The notes: a model not told the origin generated them from the sequence alone. A stretch of 17,737 bases of DNA from an uncultured Eubacteriales bacterium (GCA_902797195.1 CADBRY010000015.1:1-17737); one strand, 5' to 3'. Counted from the stretch's first letter, positions 7,152 to 15,798 are shown. Made by a program: numbers and translations.

Positions 7152-8637
7152 AACAAAAAGCACTTCAGCATACCAACTTCCAGAAGTCCGAATCCGACTG
7201 GCAGAAGGTCCGGACACGCTTTACAGCCACGAACAGCTTTCGACACCGAAAGATGCAGCTCATATCATAGGAGAGACCCTGCTGAAAGACATGGATCGGG
7301 AGATTCTTGTTGCGGTCAGCCTAGATACCAAGCTTCGTCCGATCAATTATTCCATCGTATCAGTTGGAACTCTTTCCGAGAGCGCGGCACATCCAAGGGA
7401 GATCTTGAAATCTGCCGTTCTGTCCAATGCCTCCGGTCTTTTGCTTCTGCATAACCACCCAAGCAGTGATATAACACCGTCTGCTCCGGACCTGCAGCTG
7501 ACATCAAGGATGCGTGAGGCCGGAGAATTAATGGGCATCCCCTTGATAGATCACATCATTGTAGGTGGAGGGAACGGCACATACTACTCGATGTCAGAGC
7601 ACGACCAGTTACAATCACAAGGCAGTAGTCTCATTGTCGGCGAAAAAGGCAGCACGTACCAGGTCAGCCGAAAAGAGAAAGTCGCTGCCCTGACAGACCG
7701 ACTGAAATCCGGTGTGACAAACTACCTGAACGGCGAGAAATACATGGAATTACTGCGAATGATGGGACGTTTTCACCGGTATTCGGTCAATAACACACTC
7801 CTCATTGCGATGCAGCGGCCGGATGCAAGTTCCGTCGCATCCTATACCACCTGGAAAGCTCTGCACCGGCAGGTAAATGCTGGTGAGAAGGGAATCCAGA
7901 TCCTGTGCCCGACTCCCTTTAAGAAAACGATCGAGAATGAGCGACTCGACCCTACATCGGGACTCCCAGTGAAAGATGCTGCCGGGAATCCGGTCAAAGA
8001 CACAGTGGAACATACCTATACCGGCTTTCGTGTCGGTTATGTCTTCGACATCTCCCAGACCTCCCAAATTCCGGGAACAGAAGAAATCCAGCTGGAACCG
8101 GTCAGAGAGTTACTCGGCAGTGTGCCGAACTACGATGACATGATCCGCGCTGTATCTGAGATTGGCAGTGTACCAGTAAGGTTCCAGCATATAGCATCTG
8201 CCGCCAAGGGTTATTTCTCCCTATCTGACCAGGAAATCGTCATTCGTCCGGAGATGAGTGAGCTTCAGACGCTGAAAACGCTGATCCATGAGGAAGCACA
8301 TGCCCGCCTGCATAATACCAAAGATATCAAAGGAAAGAACAGTACTTCGGACCTGTTTTCCAGGGAAGACAAGGAAATGCAGGCTGAATCTATCGCATTT
8401 GTCGTGGCAAGTTCGTATGGCCTCGATACCAGTGAGTACAGCTTCCCCTATGTGGGAACATGGGCTGGAGCTCTAGAAAAACTGGTCCCAAACCTTGAAA
8501 TCATCAGGGAAACCGCCTGTGAGATGATAGGAGAGATCGATATGACCCTGTCTCAGATACAGACTGACCATATCGCAGAACAGGCATTCCTGGCAGAACA
8601 GGAGACAGCCACTTCCTCCAGGCATATCTCCATGTAA
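7138..8637 (+). CDS. RadC/JAB domain fused to ArdC-type antirestriction protein, 499 aa
   Basis: Two units are fused. Residues about 30-160 form a RadC-type JAB domain with the metal motif HNHPSSDITPSAPD (H105, H107, D118). Residues about 180-300 resemble the ArdC N-terminal single-strand DNA-binding region (RYSVNNTLLIAMQRPDASSV, then TTWKALHRQVNAGEKGIQIL). Residues about 340-440 form an ImmA/IrrE-like zinc protease with HEEAH (384-388) and a downstream glutamate in AESIAFVVASSYG. ArdC proteins shield incoming single-stranded DNA from restriction and are carried by conjugative elements. ATG 7138 has AGAGGTG six bases upstream and is preferred to the in-frame GTG at 7129. It is the last gene of the rightward transfer operon, before the terminator at 8783-8840. 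Whether the JAB part cleaves anything is unknown. Confidence 0.85.
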   Translation: MPTTETKSTSAYQLPEVRIRLAEGPDTLYSHEQLSTPKDAAHIIGETLLKDMDREILVAVSLDTKLRPINYSIVSVGTLSESAAHPREILKSAVLSNASGLLLLHNHPSSDITPSAPDLQLTSRMREAGELMGIPLIDHIIVGGGNGTYYSMSEHDQLQSQGSSLIVGEKGSTYQVSRKEKVAALTDRLKSGVTNYLNGEKYMELLRMMGRFHRYSVNNTLLIAMQRPDASSVASYTTWKALHRQVNAGEKGIQILCPTPFKKTIENERLDPTSGLPVKDAAGNPVKDTVEHTYTGFRVGYVFDISQTSQIPGTEEIQLEPVRELLGSVPNYDDMIRAVSEIGSVPVRFQHIASAAKGYFSLSDQEIVIRPEMSELQTLKTLIHEEAHARLHNTKDIKGKNSTSDLFSREDKEMQAESIAFVVASSYGLDTSEYSFPYVGTWAGALEKLVPNLEIIRETACEMIGEIDMTLSQIQTDHIAEQAFLAEQETATSSRHISM

Positions 8638-8651
8638 ATCCCCATGACGTG

Positions 8652-8777
8652 CATTTCCGACATTTCCTGCATTTCCGTCACTACAGTAGTTTCTCTCTGT
8701 ATACCTACACTTCCCTCATTTCCTGCATTTCCTACACATGCACCAACCTGCATCAGATGTATAAAATGCACGAAATG
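8652..8777. repeat. Phased CATTTC 9-bp repeat clusters
   Basis: CATTTCC occurs at 8652, 8661 and 8670, and again at 8717 and 8726. Two inverted copies, AAAATG (8763-8768) and GAAATG (8772-8777), follow. Within every cluster the spacing is exactly 9 bp, and the unit is roughly TGCATTTCC. Together with 8851-8871 they fill most of the 318-bp gap between the convergent operons. The short frames that run through them are low-complexity products of the repeat and I do not call them genes. Confidence 0.65.
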
Positions 8778-8782
8778 TACCA

Positions 8783-8840
8783 TTCCTTCAAAAAACCGGC
8801 AGCGCTCTGTCACACTCGGAGCAACTGCCGGATTCTTTTG
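8783..8840. terminator. Bidirectional terminator between convergent operons
   Basis: CCGGCAG (8796-8802) pairs with CTGCCGG (8825-8831), with an inner GCTC/GAGC pairing. On the minus strand the stem is followed by TTTTTTG, giving a strong terminator for the leftward defence operon. On the plus strand it is followed by ATTCTTTTGTT, serving the transfer operon more weakly. Confidence 0.75.
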
Positions 8841-8850
8841 TTCACACGTT

Positions 8851-8871
8851 CATTTCGTGCATTTCATGCAC
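8851..8871. repeat. CATTTC pair and palindrome
   Basis: CATTTC occurs at 8851 and 8860, again 9 bp apart. The second copy is the centre of a palindrome GTGCAT-TTC-ATGCAC (8857-8871), so this may be a protein binding site. Confidence 0.5.
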
Positions 8872-8955
8872 GTGAGTCACTTTTTTGTGGGTTATAATAC
8901 TGTGTAAAGTGAATTCTCACAAATGTATTTCATTTTCTCGTAGTAGTAATATTGA

Positions 8956-9879
8956 TTACGAAATAGCTATGACTTTTACATCTGCACCATTCACATCAAG
9001 GATAGCGCCCAGTCTCTGTTGCATTAGATTTCTCGGCTGCTTCTTCAGCGGATTATTTAGCAGCAACAGTTTATTGTTTGATACATTATATCTTGCTGTT
9101 GTGCCCGTCACCTGATCACGCACCAAGATGCTTTTACCATTCTCTATCTTAGGAAGACTCAGTATCTCCTCAATAAACCTTTTGCTTGCAGCCAGAGATT
9201 TCTCTCTACTGATAGTATCGAGCAATGATACACCTCCGAGCTGATTCACAAGGACGAAGAACCTTCTCCGGTCAGTCTCATTCAGTACATTGTCATATTC
9301 CTTAAGTGCCTGAAGATTTCCCAGAATCAGGTTTTTAGCCCTCCCAAGGGAACGCTCCGTTGTACCAACCTGCACATCCTGTCTTTTCAGAAGAAAATTC
9401 ATATACTCGTATGGATCACTGTTATCTTCATCATAGGACAAAAACGGAATCCAAAATAACCTTGCAACGCCATTTCTCACATAACCAGCTCTGTCGTTCA
9501 GATAACGGTTATGAATCTTTGAAATACCGTCCTTTCTGTCTTCTGCAGAAACTGTCCAACGGGCTTTCATATAGTTCCAGCACATAAGATGTGTCATATA
9601 AGCCCATAACCGCCAGTCCGTAGCTTGCAGGCGGTTGATTTTTCCCCGGAATGCGTTATAAAGGATTTTGGCATTCTCAGCATCTGTTGAGGCATCTCCA
9701 GGATTCAGCTCAAAATCATCAACTTCTATCCCTGAATCAAAGAAATAATTTGGGGCATCTTTTTTCAGGAAAAAGTCATCAAGCCATGGTTCACTTTCCG
9801 TGGCATAGCGGTCAAAAAGACTTTCCGCTTCACCTCGAAGAATATCAAGGGCATTCTGTCTAAAAAAATTCAACTTCAT
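8956..9879 (-). CDS. DUF6339-like protein, last gene of the GHKL ATPase cassette, 307 aa
   Basis: This soluble, mainly helical protein has a conserved-looking core, ATDWRLWAYMTHLMCWNYMK, at residues 111-130, followed by RW at 132-133. From memory this resembles DUF6339, a family of unknown function; the name is tentative. The C-terminal 60 residues change to a strand-rich, basic segment (KSILVRDQVTGTTARYNVSNN, PLKKQPRNLMQQRLGAI) that could contact DNA. No nuclease motif is evident. The ATG at 9879 has GAGG seven bases upstream and lies 12 bp after the previous stop, so it belongs to the same operon as the GHKL ATPase. It ends just before a strong terminator. Its role is probably as a structural or effector partner of the ATPase, inferred from the operon alone. 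Confidence 0.7.
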   Translation of the reverse strand: MKLNFFRQNALDILRGEAESLFDRYATESEPWLDDFFLKKDAPNYFFDSGIEVDDFELNPGDASTDAENAKILYNAFRGKINRLQATDWRLWAYMTHLMCWNYMKARWTVSAEDRKDGISKIHNRYLNDRAGYVRNGVARLFWIPFLSYDEDNSDPYEYMNFLLKRQDVQVGTTERSLGRAKNLILGNLQALKEYDNVLNETDRRRFFVLVNQLGGVSLLDTISREKSLAASKRFIEEILSLPKIENGKSILVRDQVTGTTARYNVSNNKLLLLNNPLKKQPRNLMQQRLGAILDVNGADVKVIAIS

Positions 9880-9891
9880 ACCAGTACCTCG

Positions 9892-10743
9892 TCACATCCC
9901 CATATCATATATAACCTGCAGTGCGCTGGAGTAATTATCTCCCAACATTTCCTGCGCCGTACTGATTGGATTATTAAGCAACTCCTGTACTTTTGCCTGA
10001 TCACCACCTGCCATCTTTTCTATATAAGCCCTGAGTGATTTATACCAGGAATTTTCAGAAAAATCGTTATCATCGTCCAGAGTCATATTGGAGATAGCAT
10101 ATGTAAGCGCCGGAATAGATAACACTGCATTCAACAAAAGGATTTGATTGGCTGTATTGGTGCCGGCAGCCATATATAATCCGTATTCCTTTGATGGGAG
10201 ATATACGTAGATATTGTCTATCTGGCTGAGATCCACTTCCATTCTTGTGATGTCATCCCTATCCTTTACGGTAATGACAGAGTTCGGTTTCCTCACCTCA
10301 TCAGCTTTGTAGTATGCGGTAAACCATATCGACTGTCCGATACCAACGATATCGTTTTTCTTAACTCCTACAGTGACGCCCTTAAAGCCATCCACAAAAT
10401 CATCGTTGTAATATGGATATAGATCTTCCATCGCTATGATACAGGGAGAAAGATCAACTCTCTCGTGTACATCAGACGCTTCAATAAAAAACGGCTCATT
10501 TTCCTTAACGTAATGGATAGTTCTAAGCCAGGTAGAAGTACACTGAATCTGGATAGCATAGCTAAACAATCCATCAGCAATAATCTTTTTGATGCCGTCG
10601 TTATTTACGGAAAACCTAGGAATAATTCTGAATCCGGAAGGCTCTCTCAACACCTCAATGCTGCTGCTGAAGGATGTCGTTTTAAACTGTTCCGTTTCCT
10701 CCTGAAGCAGAGGATAGGGATAATTGATTTTATTGTTCAGCAT
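9892..10743 (-). CDS. Unrecognised protein of the GHKL ATPase cassette, 283 aa
   Basis: No family can be named with confidence. The first 200 residues are rich in predicted strands (FSYAIQIQCTSTWLRTIHYV, SIWFTAYYKADEVRKPNSVI), with a YPYPLL motif near the N-terminus. The last 80 residues look helical (SWYKSLRAYIEKMAGGDQAK). There is no membrane segment, signal peptide or obvious catalytic motif. The ATG at 10743 overlaps the end of the ATPase gene by 14 bp, so translation is coupled and an equal-ratio complex is likely. The beta-rich front with a helical tail suggests an adaptor or sensor rather than an enzyme. That reading is inference. Confidence 0.7.
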   Translation of the reverse strand: MLNNKINYPYPLLQEETEQFKTTSFSSSIEVLREPSGFRIIPRFSVNNDGIKKIIADGLFSYAIQIQCTSTWLRTIHYVKENEPFFIEASDVHERVDLSPCIIAMEDLYPYYNDDFVDGFKGVTVGVKKNDIVGIGQSIWFTAYYKADEVRKPNSVITVKDRDDITRMEVDLSQIDNIYVYLPSKEYGLYMAAGTNTANQILLLNAVLSIPALTYAISNMTLDDDNDFSENSWYKSLRAYIEKMAGGDQAKVQELLNNPISTAQEMLGDNYSSALQVIYDMGM

Positions 10744-12664
10744 ACGCCTTCACCTCCAGTCCGCATCTTCTGTTCTGATCCAACTGAAGTAAGATAGTTA
10801 CCCGCTCACCTTTTCGAATATCTCCCACCAAAACCTTCCCACCGTAACTTCTGGCTTCTCTGCCGTTAATAAATGCCTTGCTGATCTCGGCGGCGCCATT
10901 ATTCTGATCATCACTGTTTACATTGATCTGAAGAGAAAGGTTCTTGAGATTCTTATCAGAAGAGAAAGAAACTACATACTGTCCTGTTTTGTCATCAAAC
11001 GGTGTAACTACACCCTTAATCTCCACCTCTGACACAGTCCCGGTCTTCTTCCCTCTTCGATTATTCGGCTTTGGATTTCCACCTCCTCCTGGCTTCTTTT
11101 CCTGCTTTTCATCTTTCTTCTTCTTTTTCTTGGTACCACTGTTAGACTTCACAGTAGAGACCACCGGTTTGCTCTTGGAGGAACCACCCGCCTTAGTCTC
11201 CATAGATAATGGTTCATAATTGAGGAACGCGTTTTCCTCTTCCTTATTGTCGCCTACGGAGAAGTTATTCTGCAAATAATCACTCAACCCAAAAGCATCG
11301 TGCGAAGGTACATCCAAGTTTGGCATCTCGCCCCTTATTTTGCCAAGAATCCACTTATGGATATTTCCGATGACAGCATCAGCCTCTTTTTTGTTGCCCT
11401 TATATATTGCTGATGACCACTCGTTATGAGCCTGTCCCTCGCATTTTCTCAGGAAGGAATCGATGTTATGCTCAGGCGTCGAGTCAACAGCATTATTACC
11501 GGTTGCAATAAAGATTCCGTTGAAGCGCGCACCTATCTTCCAGCCTCTGTCTTCACAGATACCCATTCCAGAACGACGCATCTCATAGATCGCCTTATCT
11601 TCAATAGACGGATCTACCAGAAGATATAACCCCACCTCTCCGCGTTTGATAGTGGAAGGCGTTTCGATAAAATGCTTCATTTTCGGATTTTGAAGAATGG
11701 AGAAAAACCTTGGTGCTGTAAAATCAAACTCCTTGCTTTCAATGTGGTCTTTATGCCACTGCTCAAAAAAAACCATCTGTTCGTTAAGGTTATCCTTTCG
11801 AAACTCTAAAGTTCGATCCACAGCTTTTATTCTAACAATGAGCCTGCCATCATAGATAACGTAAAAACAGTATTGCAGAATACTCAAGGCAATCTGCTCC
11901 ATCCAGTCATCATCTGATTCGAATCCAACTGCAATGACGTCTGTTCCGTATTCGTCCCTGCGAAAAACCTCTGGAACCTCATTCATATCAAAAATTGCAG
12001 GGCATCCCGTCTCAACGGAATTGCCGAACACACCCACATTACGCCAAGTGCCGCCATTTTCTTCAAAGGAAGTTAAAATAGTTTTCCCTTGAAATGCTGT
12101 TTCGTTCTCCGTATTCTTCGTTGCATACAGAACCGTTCTTAAAGCAGAGAAGCTATAGGGAGCAAACTTGCCAACGCCGTGAGAACCGCCTTGCCCATTG
12201 CTCTTATTGGTAGCGCCCGTCTGTCTCACCAGAGTAGACCACCCCGTTCCACGGAACTTGGTCACACCTGACAGACCTGTCGTATTATAGTCGCTGATTT
12301 TAAGGACAGGGATCGTTTCCTGTTGAATAAGGAGGTTAGACTTTCTCTTCCATTCAGCCACTGTTTGTCCGTCATCAGTATCCTCTGGGAAAGCCTCCGA
12401 GCATCGTTGAATGACTTCATTCAGACGGGAAAGCCCCGGAATCTCTCCCGCAGGCACATCAAAAAGGGCAAACTCCACAATCACCGGCTCTGAATCAGGC
12501 AGTGCAGGATTCTTTGCATCAAGGGAATTCTGGAGAATCTCCTTTGCAAGCCCTCTGTATGGATGCCCTTCAAAGATACCTGTATTTGCATCGTTCGGGC
12601 CCACAAAATCAGAGATGGCGCCTTTTTCGAACATCCACTTATAATCATCATTCCATTCGAACAT
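10730..12664 (-). CDS. MutL/MORC-like GHKL ATPase, 644 aa
   Basis: The GHKL (Hsp90/MutL-type) ATP-binding fold is clear: the N-box EILQNSLDA at 42-50, the DxG-like ISDYNTTGLSG at 124-134 (D125), and the glycine-rich lid GGSHGVGKFAPYS at 159-171. The middle portion resembles the S5-like transducer domain. Residues about 496-545 are a very basic linker (runs of K, R, G and P), and a strand-rich C-terminal domain follows. GHKL ATPases of this kind are known from comparative genomics as partners in restriction-modification and defence operons, where they are thought to act as ATP-driven DNA clamps. ATG 12664 is preferred because GGAG lies seven bases upstream; the ATG at 12670 is too close to that site. 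It follows a small helical gene by 11 bp and overlaps the next gene. The target and trigger are unknown. Confidence 0.85.
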   Translation of the reverse strand: MFEWNDDYKWMFEKGAISDFVGPNDANTGIFEGHPYRGLAKEILQNSLDAKNPALPDSEPVIVEFALFDVPAGEIPGLSRLNEVIQRCSEAFPEDTDDGQTVAEWKRKSNLLIQQETIPVLKISDYNTTGLSGVTKFRGTGWSTLVRQTGATNKSNGQGGSHGVGKFAPYSFSALRTVLYATKNTENETAFQGKTILTSFEENGGTWRNVGVFGNSVETGCPAIFDMNEVPEVFRRDEYGTDVIAVGFESDDDWMEQIALSILQYCFYVIYDGRLIVRIKAVDRTLEFRKDNLNEQMVFFEQWHKDHIESKEFDFTAPRFFSILQNPKMKHFIETPSTIKRGEVGLYLLVDPSIEDKAIYEMRRSGMGICEDRGWKIGARFNGIFIATGNNAVDSTPEHNIDSFLRKCEGQAHNEWSSAIYKGNKKEADAVIGNIHKWILGKIRGEMPNLDVPSHDAFGLSDYLQNNFSVGDNKEEENAFLNYEPLSMETKAGGSSKSKPVVSTVKSNSGTKKKKKKDEKQEKKPGGGGNPKPNNRRGKKTGTVSEVEIKGVVTPFDDKTGQYVVSFSSDKNLKNLSLQINVNSDDQNNGAAEISKAFINGREARSYGGKVLVGDIRKGERVTILLQLDQNRRCGLEVKAYAEQ

Positions 12665-12675
12665 CCGCATACTCC

Positions 12676-12927
12676 TTACTGATTGAGAGAAAATCTCTTA
12701 GGCCCTTTGGAATCAGATTTGTTGAATCTTCCCTTTGCTTCCGCCACTGCCTCTTCAATCGCCTTGAATATCTGATCGATGTCTTTTTTAGAATATTCGT
12801 AAGCATTTGCGTTTGAAAGGTTTCCAAGAAGCTGTACTGTATCAATAATTTTATTCGTTCTCGCTTCCGCGATTCTCACAAACTTTTCTCTTTTCGATTC
12901 ACCGGCATTTTTAATTTCATCTTTCAT
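12676..12927 (-). CDS. Small charged helical protein, first gene of the GHKL cassette, 83 aa
   Basis: No family is recognised. It is a short, strongly charged, helical protein (MKDEIKNAGESKREKFVRIA) with a central YEYSKKDIDQIFKAIEEAVA segment and a basic tail. I chose ATG 12927 because GGAG stands six bases upstream; the TTG at 12939 would also be in frame. Its stop overlaps the ribosome binding site of the ATPase gene, so expression is linked. It could be a small regulator or a partner of the ATPase; nothing in the sequence decides between these. Confidence 0.65.
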   Translation of the reverse strand: MKDEIKNAGESKREKFVRIAEARTNKIIDTVQLLGNLSNANAYEYSKKDIDQIFKAIEEAVAEAKGRFNKSDSKGPKRFSLNQ

Positions 12928-12972
12928 ATTATTCTCCAAATATTTGTAAATTTGTGTTTGCTATACATCACA

Positions 12973-13001
12973 ATGGTATCACATATTTAACAAATACACA
13001 A
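12973..13001 (-). promoter_or_regulatory. Possible promoter of the GHKL cassette
   Basis: On the minus strand TTGTGT (13001-12996) and TACCAT (12978-12973) are 17 bp apart, and the -10 is preceded by TGA, an extended -10 element. It lies between the vsr terminator and the cassette, which implies the cassette is transcribed separately from the restriction operon. Confidence 0.4.
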
Positions 13002-13029
13002 GCGTCGTGATAAATATTCTTTTATGAAA

Positions 13030-13060
13030 TAAAAAAGCGCGCGTCAAAATAGCGCGCGCT
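13030..13060 (-). terminator. Rho-independent terminator after vsr
   Basis: AGCGCGCG (13036-13043) and CGCGCGCT (13053-13060) form an 8-bp GC stem with a nine-base loop, followed on the minus strand by a run of six T. It starts eight bases beyond the vsr stop codon and closes the restriction-modification operon. Confidence 0.85.
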
Positions 13061-13067
13061 AAGTGAT

Positions 13068-13517
13068 TCATATTTCAAAATAGATATCATCAGATTCTGC
13101 AAATGTTTTTATTATATTAACAATATTTTCCAAATATTCTTCGTTCTTTGAGGCTTCTTTGATGGTACATTCCCATATTACAAGGCATTTAACGCCTTCT
13201 TTTTGAAGCTCTTCTCTTACTGCAGCATCTCTTCGGATATTTGCAGCGAACTTCTTCTGCCAGAATTCCACATTTGACTTTGGAATATAAGCATATTTGC
13301 ATCCCTGATGCCTGTGCCAAAAACACCCATTCACAAATAATGCTGTGCGATACTTTGGAAGATAGATGTCAGGTTTACCAAATACTCTCTTATCTGCAAT
13401 ACGGTACCGTAATCCCCGCTTAAAAAGTTCTTTTCGAAGAAACATCTCCGGTCTCGTATCCCTGGACCGAATCGCTGCCATATTCCGGCTTCTGTCCTCT
13501 TTGGATTTAATATCCAT
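13068..13517 (-). CDS. vsr: Very short patch repair endonuclease Vsr, 149 aa
   Basis: Vsr nicks DNA beside the T of T:G mismatches that arise when 5-methylcytosine deaminates, starting repair back to C:G. The family signature is intact: MAAIRSRDTRPE (13-24), FGKPDIYLP with the catalytic aspartate at residue 50, and NGCFWHRHQGC (63-73), which carries the aromatic pair F66-W67 that wedges into DNA and the zinc-binding cysteines and histidine. Its length matches known Vsr proteins. The start overlaps the stop of the EcoRII-like nuclease gene by one base (TAATG). Linkage to a C5 methyltransferase is the usual context, since that enzyme creates the mutable base. It is followed directly by a terminator. 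Confidence 0.95.
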   Translation of the reverse strand: MDIKSKEDRSRNMAAIRSRDTRPEMFLRKELFKRGLRYRIADKRVFGKPDIYLPKYRTALFVNGCFWHRHQGCKYAYIPKSNVEFWQKKFAANIRRDAAVREELQKEGVKCLVIWECTIKEASKNEEYLENIVNIIKTFAESDDIYFEI

Positions 13518-14689
13518 TACAGAGCTTCCATCTCCTTCACATAGCTCACAAAGTTGCCGATAGTCCAGATTCTTTCCTGCTTATCTGGCGGATAAGCCTT
13601 GATATATGCCTTAGGAACAACAAGAATAACTTTCTCTGCAAGCATTTCATCCATTTGCGTAGAGGAGATTCCCTGCTGCATCGTACAGAGGTATTTATAT
13701 CCATCTCGAAGTCTATCCGCTTCGTTCAGTACCTGCCTCCACCGATCCTTACATGTGGTCTTTGCTGCCAGTATGCACAGTTTGCTAATTTCAAATGATG
13801 AATTATGATAGTCCTCCACAGAGGGAAAAATAAAGTCCGGGCGTTTATTTCCTTCAGTGACTCCCTGCGCTGTGTACCGAATGTTATTCCCATCAAAAAT
13901 TGCAGCCAGATGATGCTCTAGGCTCTTGCCGGCGCGGCTCTTACGTCGATTCAACACCTTATTCGCCGTCGTTATAAAGTCATCTACTGAACTGAATCCT
14001 CTGGATACTGTATTGCCGTATCGCGAACGCTCAATTGCTCGAAACAAACGATATTCTTCCTCTGTCCAATCAAGAAGGAGTTTATCGGGATTTGATCTCA
14101 TCAACGATTTGTTCAGATAAACTTGATAAGAGATTATCCTTGCCGCTCTTGACATTTCCTCTGATGAAGGAAACTCCACATTTAAACCACTGATAAACGC
14201 ATCTATTGCTGCTTTTTCTTTCACCTCAGGATTAACCAGGTCCAGTTCAATCGGTCGATTGGTTTCTGCCGGCGTCAGGCCAAAAGCATCAAGAAAATTT
14301 TGTATGTCATACTCTGTATTCAGAAGATATGCATCATAGTAGTCGTTTGCTTGCTTCGCAAACACAAACAGTGCACCTGTATACTCTGGCCGCAGTAAAG
14401 AAAAGCCTCTGCCAAATCTTGTGAGGCGAAGTTCTCCTTTGCTCTCATACCAGGTAAAAACACTGTCCGTTTCTATATCATTTTGCCATTTCACCTTAAC
14501 TGCTTTTTTTAAGATATGATTATCTTTCAGTTCTTGATCCGTAAAAAACAGGTTCTTGGCTGTTTTGGACAGAAGAATCCCTACCTGATGTCCGCCTGTT
14601 TCTCCACTATCATTTGCAGAAAGAAATTTACAGAAAGCCTCCTTCGCCATTAATACAGCATCAATTGCTAACTGGGACAAATCATTCAT
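13517..14689 (-). CDS. EcoRII-family type II restriction endonuclease, 390 aa
   Basis: The C-terminal half reads like the EcoRII catalytic domain: [15 protein letters not shown] (248-261), [14 protein letters not shown] (282-295) and [19 protein letters not shown] (308-326), which hold the PD-(D/E)XK-type active site. The N-terminal 170 residues match the position of the EcoRII effector domain, which needs a second copy of the site to activate the enzyme. The length is close to the 404 residues of EcoRII. Its likely target is unmethylated CCWGG, assumed from the family and from the Dcm and Vsr neighbours, not read from the sequence. The ATG overlaps the methyltransferase stop by four bases (ATGA), so the nuclease is made only after the methyltransferase message. 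Confidence 0.9.
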   Translation of the reverse strand: MNDLSQLAIDAVLMAKEAFCKFLSANDSGETGGHQVGILLSKTAKNLFFTDQELKDNHILKKAVKVKWQNDIETDSVFTWYESKGELRLTRFGRGFSLLRPEYTGALFVFAKQANDYYDAYLLNTEYDIQNFLDAFGLTPAETNRPIELDLVNPEVKEKAAIDAFISGLNVEFPSSEEMSRAARIISYQVYLNKSLMRSNPDKLLLDWTEEEYRLFRAIERSRYGNTVSRGFSSVDDFITTANKVLNRRKSRAGKSLEHHLAAIFDGNNIRYTAQGVTEGNKRPDFIFPSVEDYHNSSFEISKLCILAAKTTCKDRWRQVLNEADRLRDGYKYLCTMQQGISSTQMDEMLAEKVILVVPKAYIKAYPPDKQERIWTIGNFVSYVKEMEAL

Positions 14690-15798
14690 TTTTCTTCCTC
14701 AAGTCTTTGGATTTCCGACAACACCAGCTCTGCTACGTTCTGAATCAATGGTACAACCACAGAATTACCAAACTGCCGATAAGCCTGGGTGTCTGATACC
14801 TCTATCTTAAAGCTGTCGGGAAAGCCCTGTAATCGGGCACATTCTCTTGGTGTAAGTCTTCTGGGATTCTTTCCATCCTGCAGAATTAGAATCTCAGAAC
14901 CATCTTTATAATATCGAGCACTTAATGTCCTTGAAATACCATCCTCCGGCGCCAGCCCATACCCAAAACCATTTCCGGCAGCACGATGCTTTGCCGCATA
15001 GTTCTGCAGATACTCCCATAACTTATCTGAAAGCGTATACTTATTATCAACATGTGTTTCAAGTATGTCACGCATAACAGGCTTTGGATCCACGGGCGTC
15101 AAATCAAAAGCAAACTTATAATCCTTTCCATATCGTTCCCTGTCAAAGCCAACTATTATGATTCTTTCTCTGTGTTGAGGAACATAATTCTGTCCATCCA
15201 GCACCTGATAAAACACCTCATAATTCAGTTCATCCAAGCACTCCGTGATAACCTTGAATGTCCTCCCTCCATCATGGCTTTTCAGATTCTTAACGTTCTC
15301 AAGAAGAAATGCTTTCGGTCGCTTTGCCCGTATAATCCGGCATACATCAAAGAAAAGTGTACCCTGTGTCTTATCTTCAAATCCGGTGGCCCTGCCTAGG
15401 CTCTGCTTCTTGGACACTCCGGCAATAGAAAATGGCTGGCATGGGAACCCGGCAACCAGAATATCGTGATTTGGTATACTCCTTGCGTCAACCTTAGTAA
15501 TATCTCCATCCGGTTGCTCTCCAAAGTTAGCAAAATATGTCTGCTGGCAATACTTATTCCACTCATTGGAATAGACGCAATGCCCACCTATGTTTTCAAA
15601 AGCCAATCTAGTTCCGCCGATGCCAGCAAATAGATCTATGAAGGTGAAATCAGCTTCCTTTTGTTGATCAGCCTTTTTTCGTTGTGCCATCTGCATGATT
15701 GCAGACGATATTGCATCCTGTATAGAGGAATCGGCAGACATTTCAGCAAGTGCCTCGTATACAGAGTCTTCGAGTCGTAAATGTAACTGTTTAGCCAT
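14686..15798 (-). CDS. dcm: DNA cytosine-5 methyltransferase with N-terminal RHH-like segment, 370 aa
   Basis: This enzyme moves a methyl group from S-adenosylmethionine to cytosine C5 and protects the host from the partner nuclease. The conserved motifs are in order: DLFAGIGG (55-62), GFPCQPFS (117-124) with catalytic Cys120, ENV (167-169), QHRERI (208-213), [13 protein letters not shown] (315-327) and GNSV (344-347). The target recognition region lies around residues 220-310. Residues 2-40 ([18 protein letters not shown] and on) look like a ribbon-helix-helix DNA-binding fold placed before the catalytic domain, unlike many stand-alone Dcm proteins. M.EcoRII-type enzymes are known to repress their own operons, so this segment may do the same. 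The ATG at 15798 has AAAGGAT upstream. It is the first gene of a coupled operon with the nuclease and vsr. Confidence 0.93.
   Translation of the reverse strand: MAKQLHLRLEDSVYEALAEMSADSSIQDAISSAIMQMAQRKKADQQKEADFTFIDLFAGIGGTRLAFENIGGHCVYSNEWNKYCQQTYFANFGEQPDGDITKVDARSIPNHDILVAGFPCQPFSIAGVSKKQSLGRATGFEDKTQGTLFFDVCRIIRAKRPKAFLLENVKNLKSHDGGRTFKVITECLDELNYEVFYQVLDGQNYVPQHRERIIIVGFDRERYGKDYKFAFDLTPVDPKPVMRDILETHVDNKYTLSDKLWEYLQNYAAKHRAAGNGFGYGLAPEDGISRTLSARYYKDGSEILILQDGKNPRRLTPRECARLQGFPDSFKIEVSDTQAYRQFGNSVVVPLIQNVAELVLSEIQRLEEEK

Noticed and set aside
7039..8871. CRISPR-like array
   Set aside because: The units are 9 bp with no spacers of 25-40 bp, and no cas genes are present.
8893..8898. TATAAT on the plus strand as a promoter
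   Set aside because: No -35 hexamer stands at suitable spacing, and it would only transcribe antisense to the DUF6339-like gene.
8553..8907. Several open frames of 80-87 codons on both strands between the convergent operons
   Set aside because: Their products are low-complexity, made of the 9-bp CATTTC unit, span a terminator and lack good ribosome binding sites.
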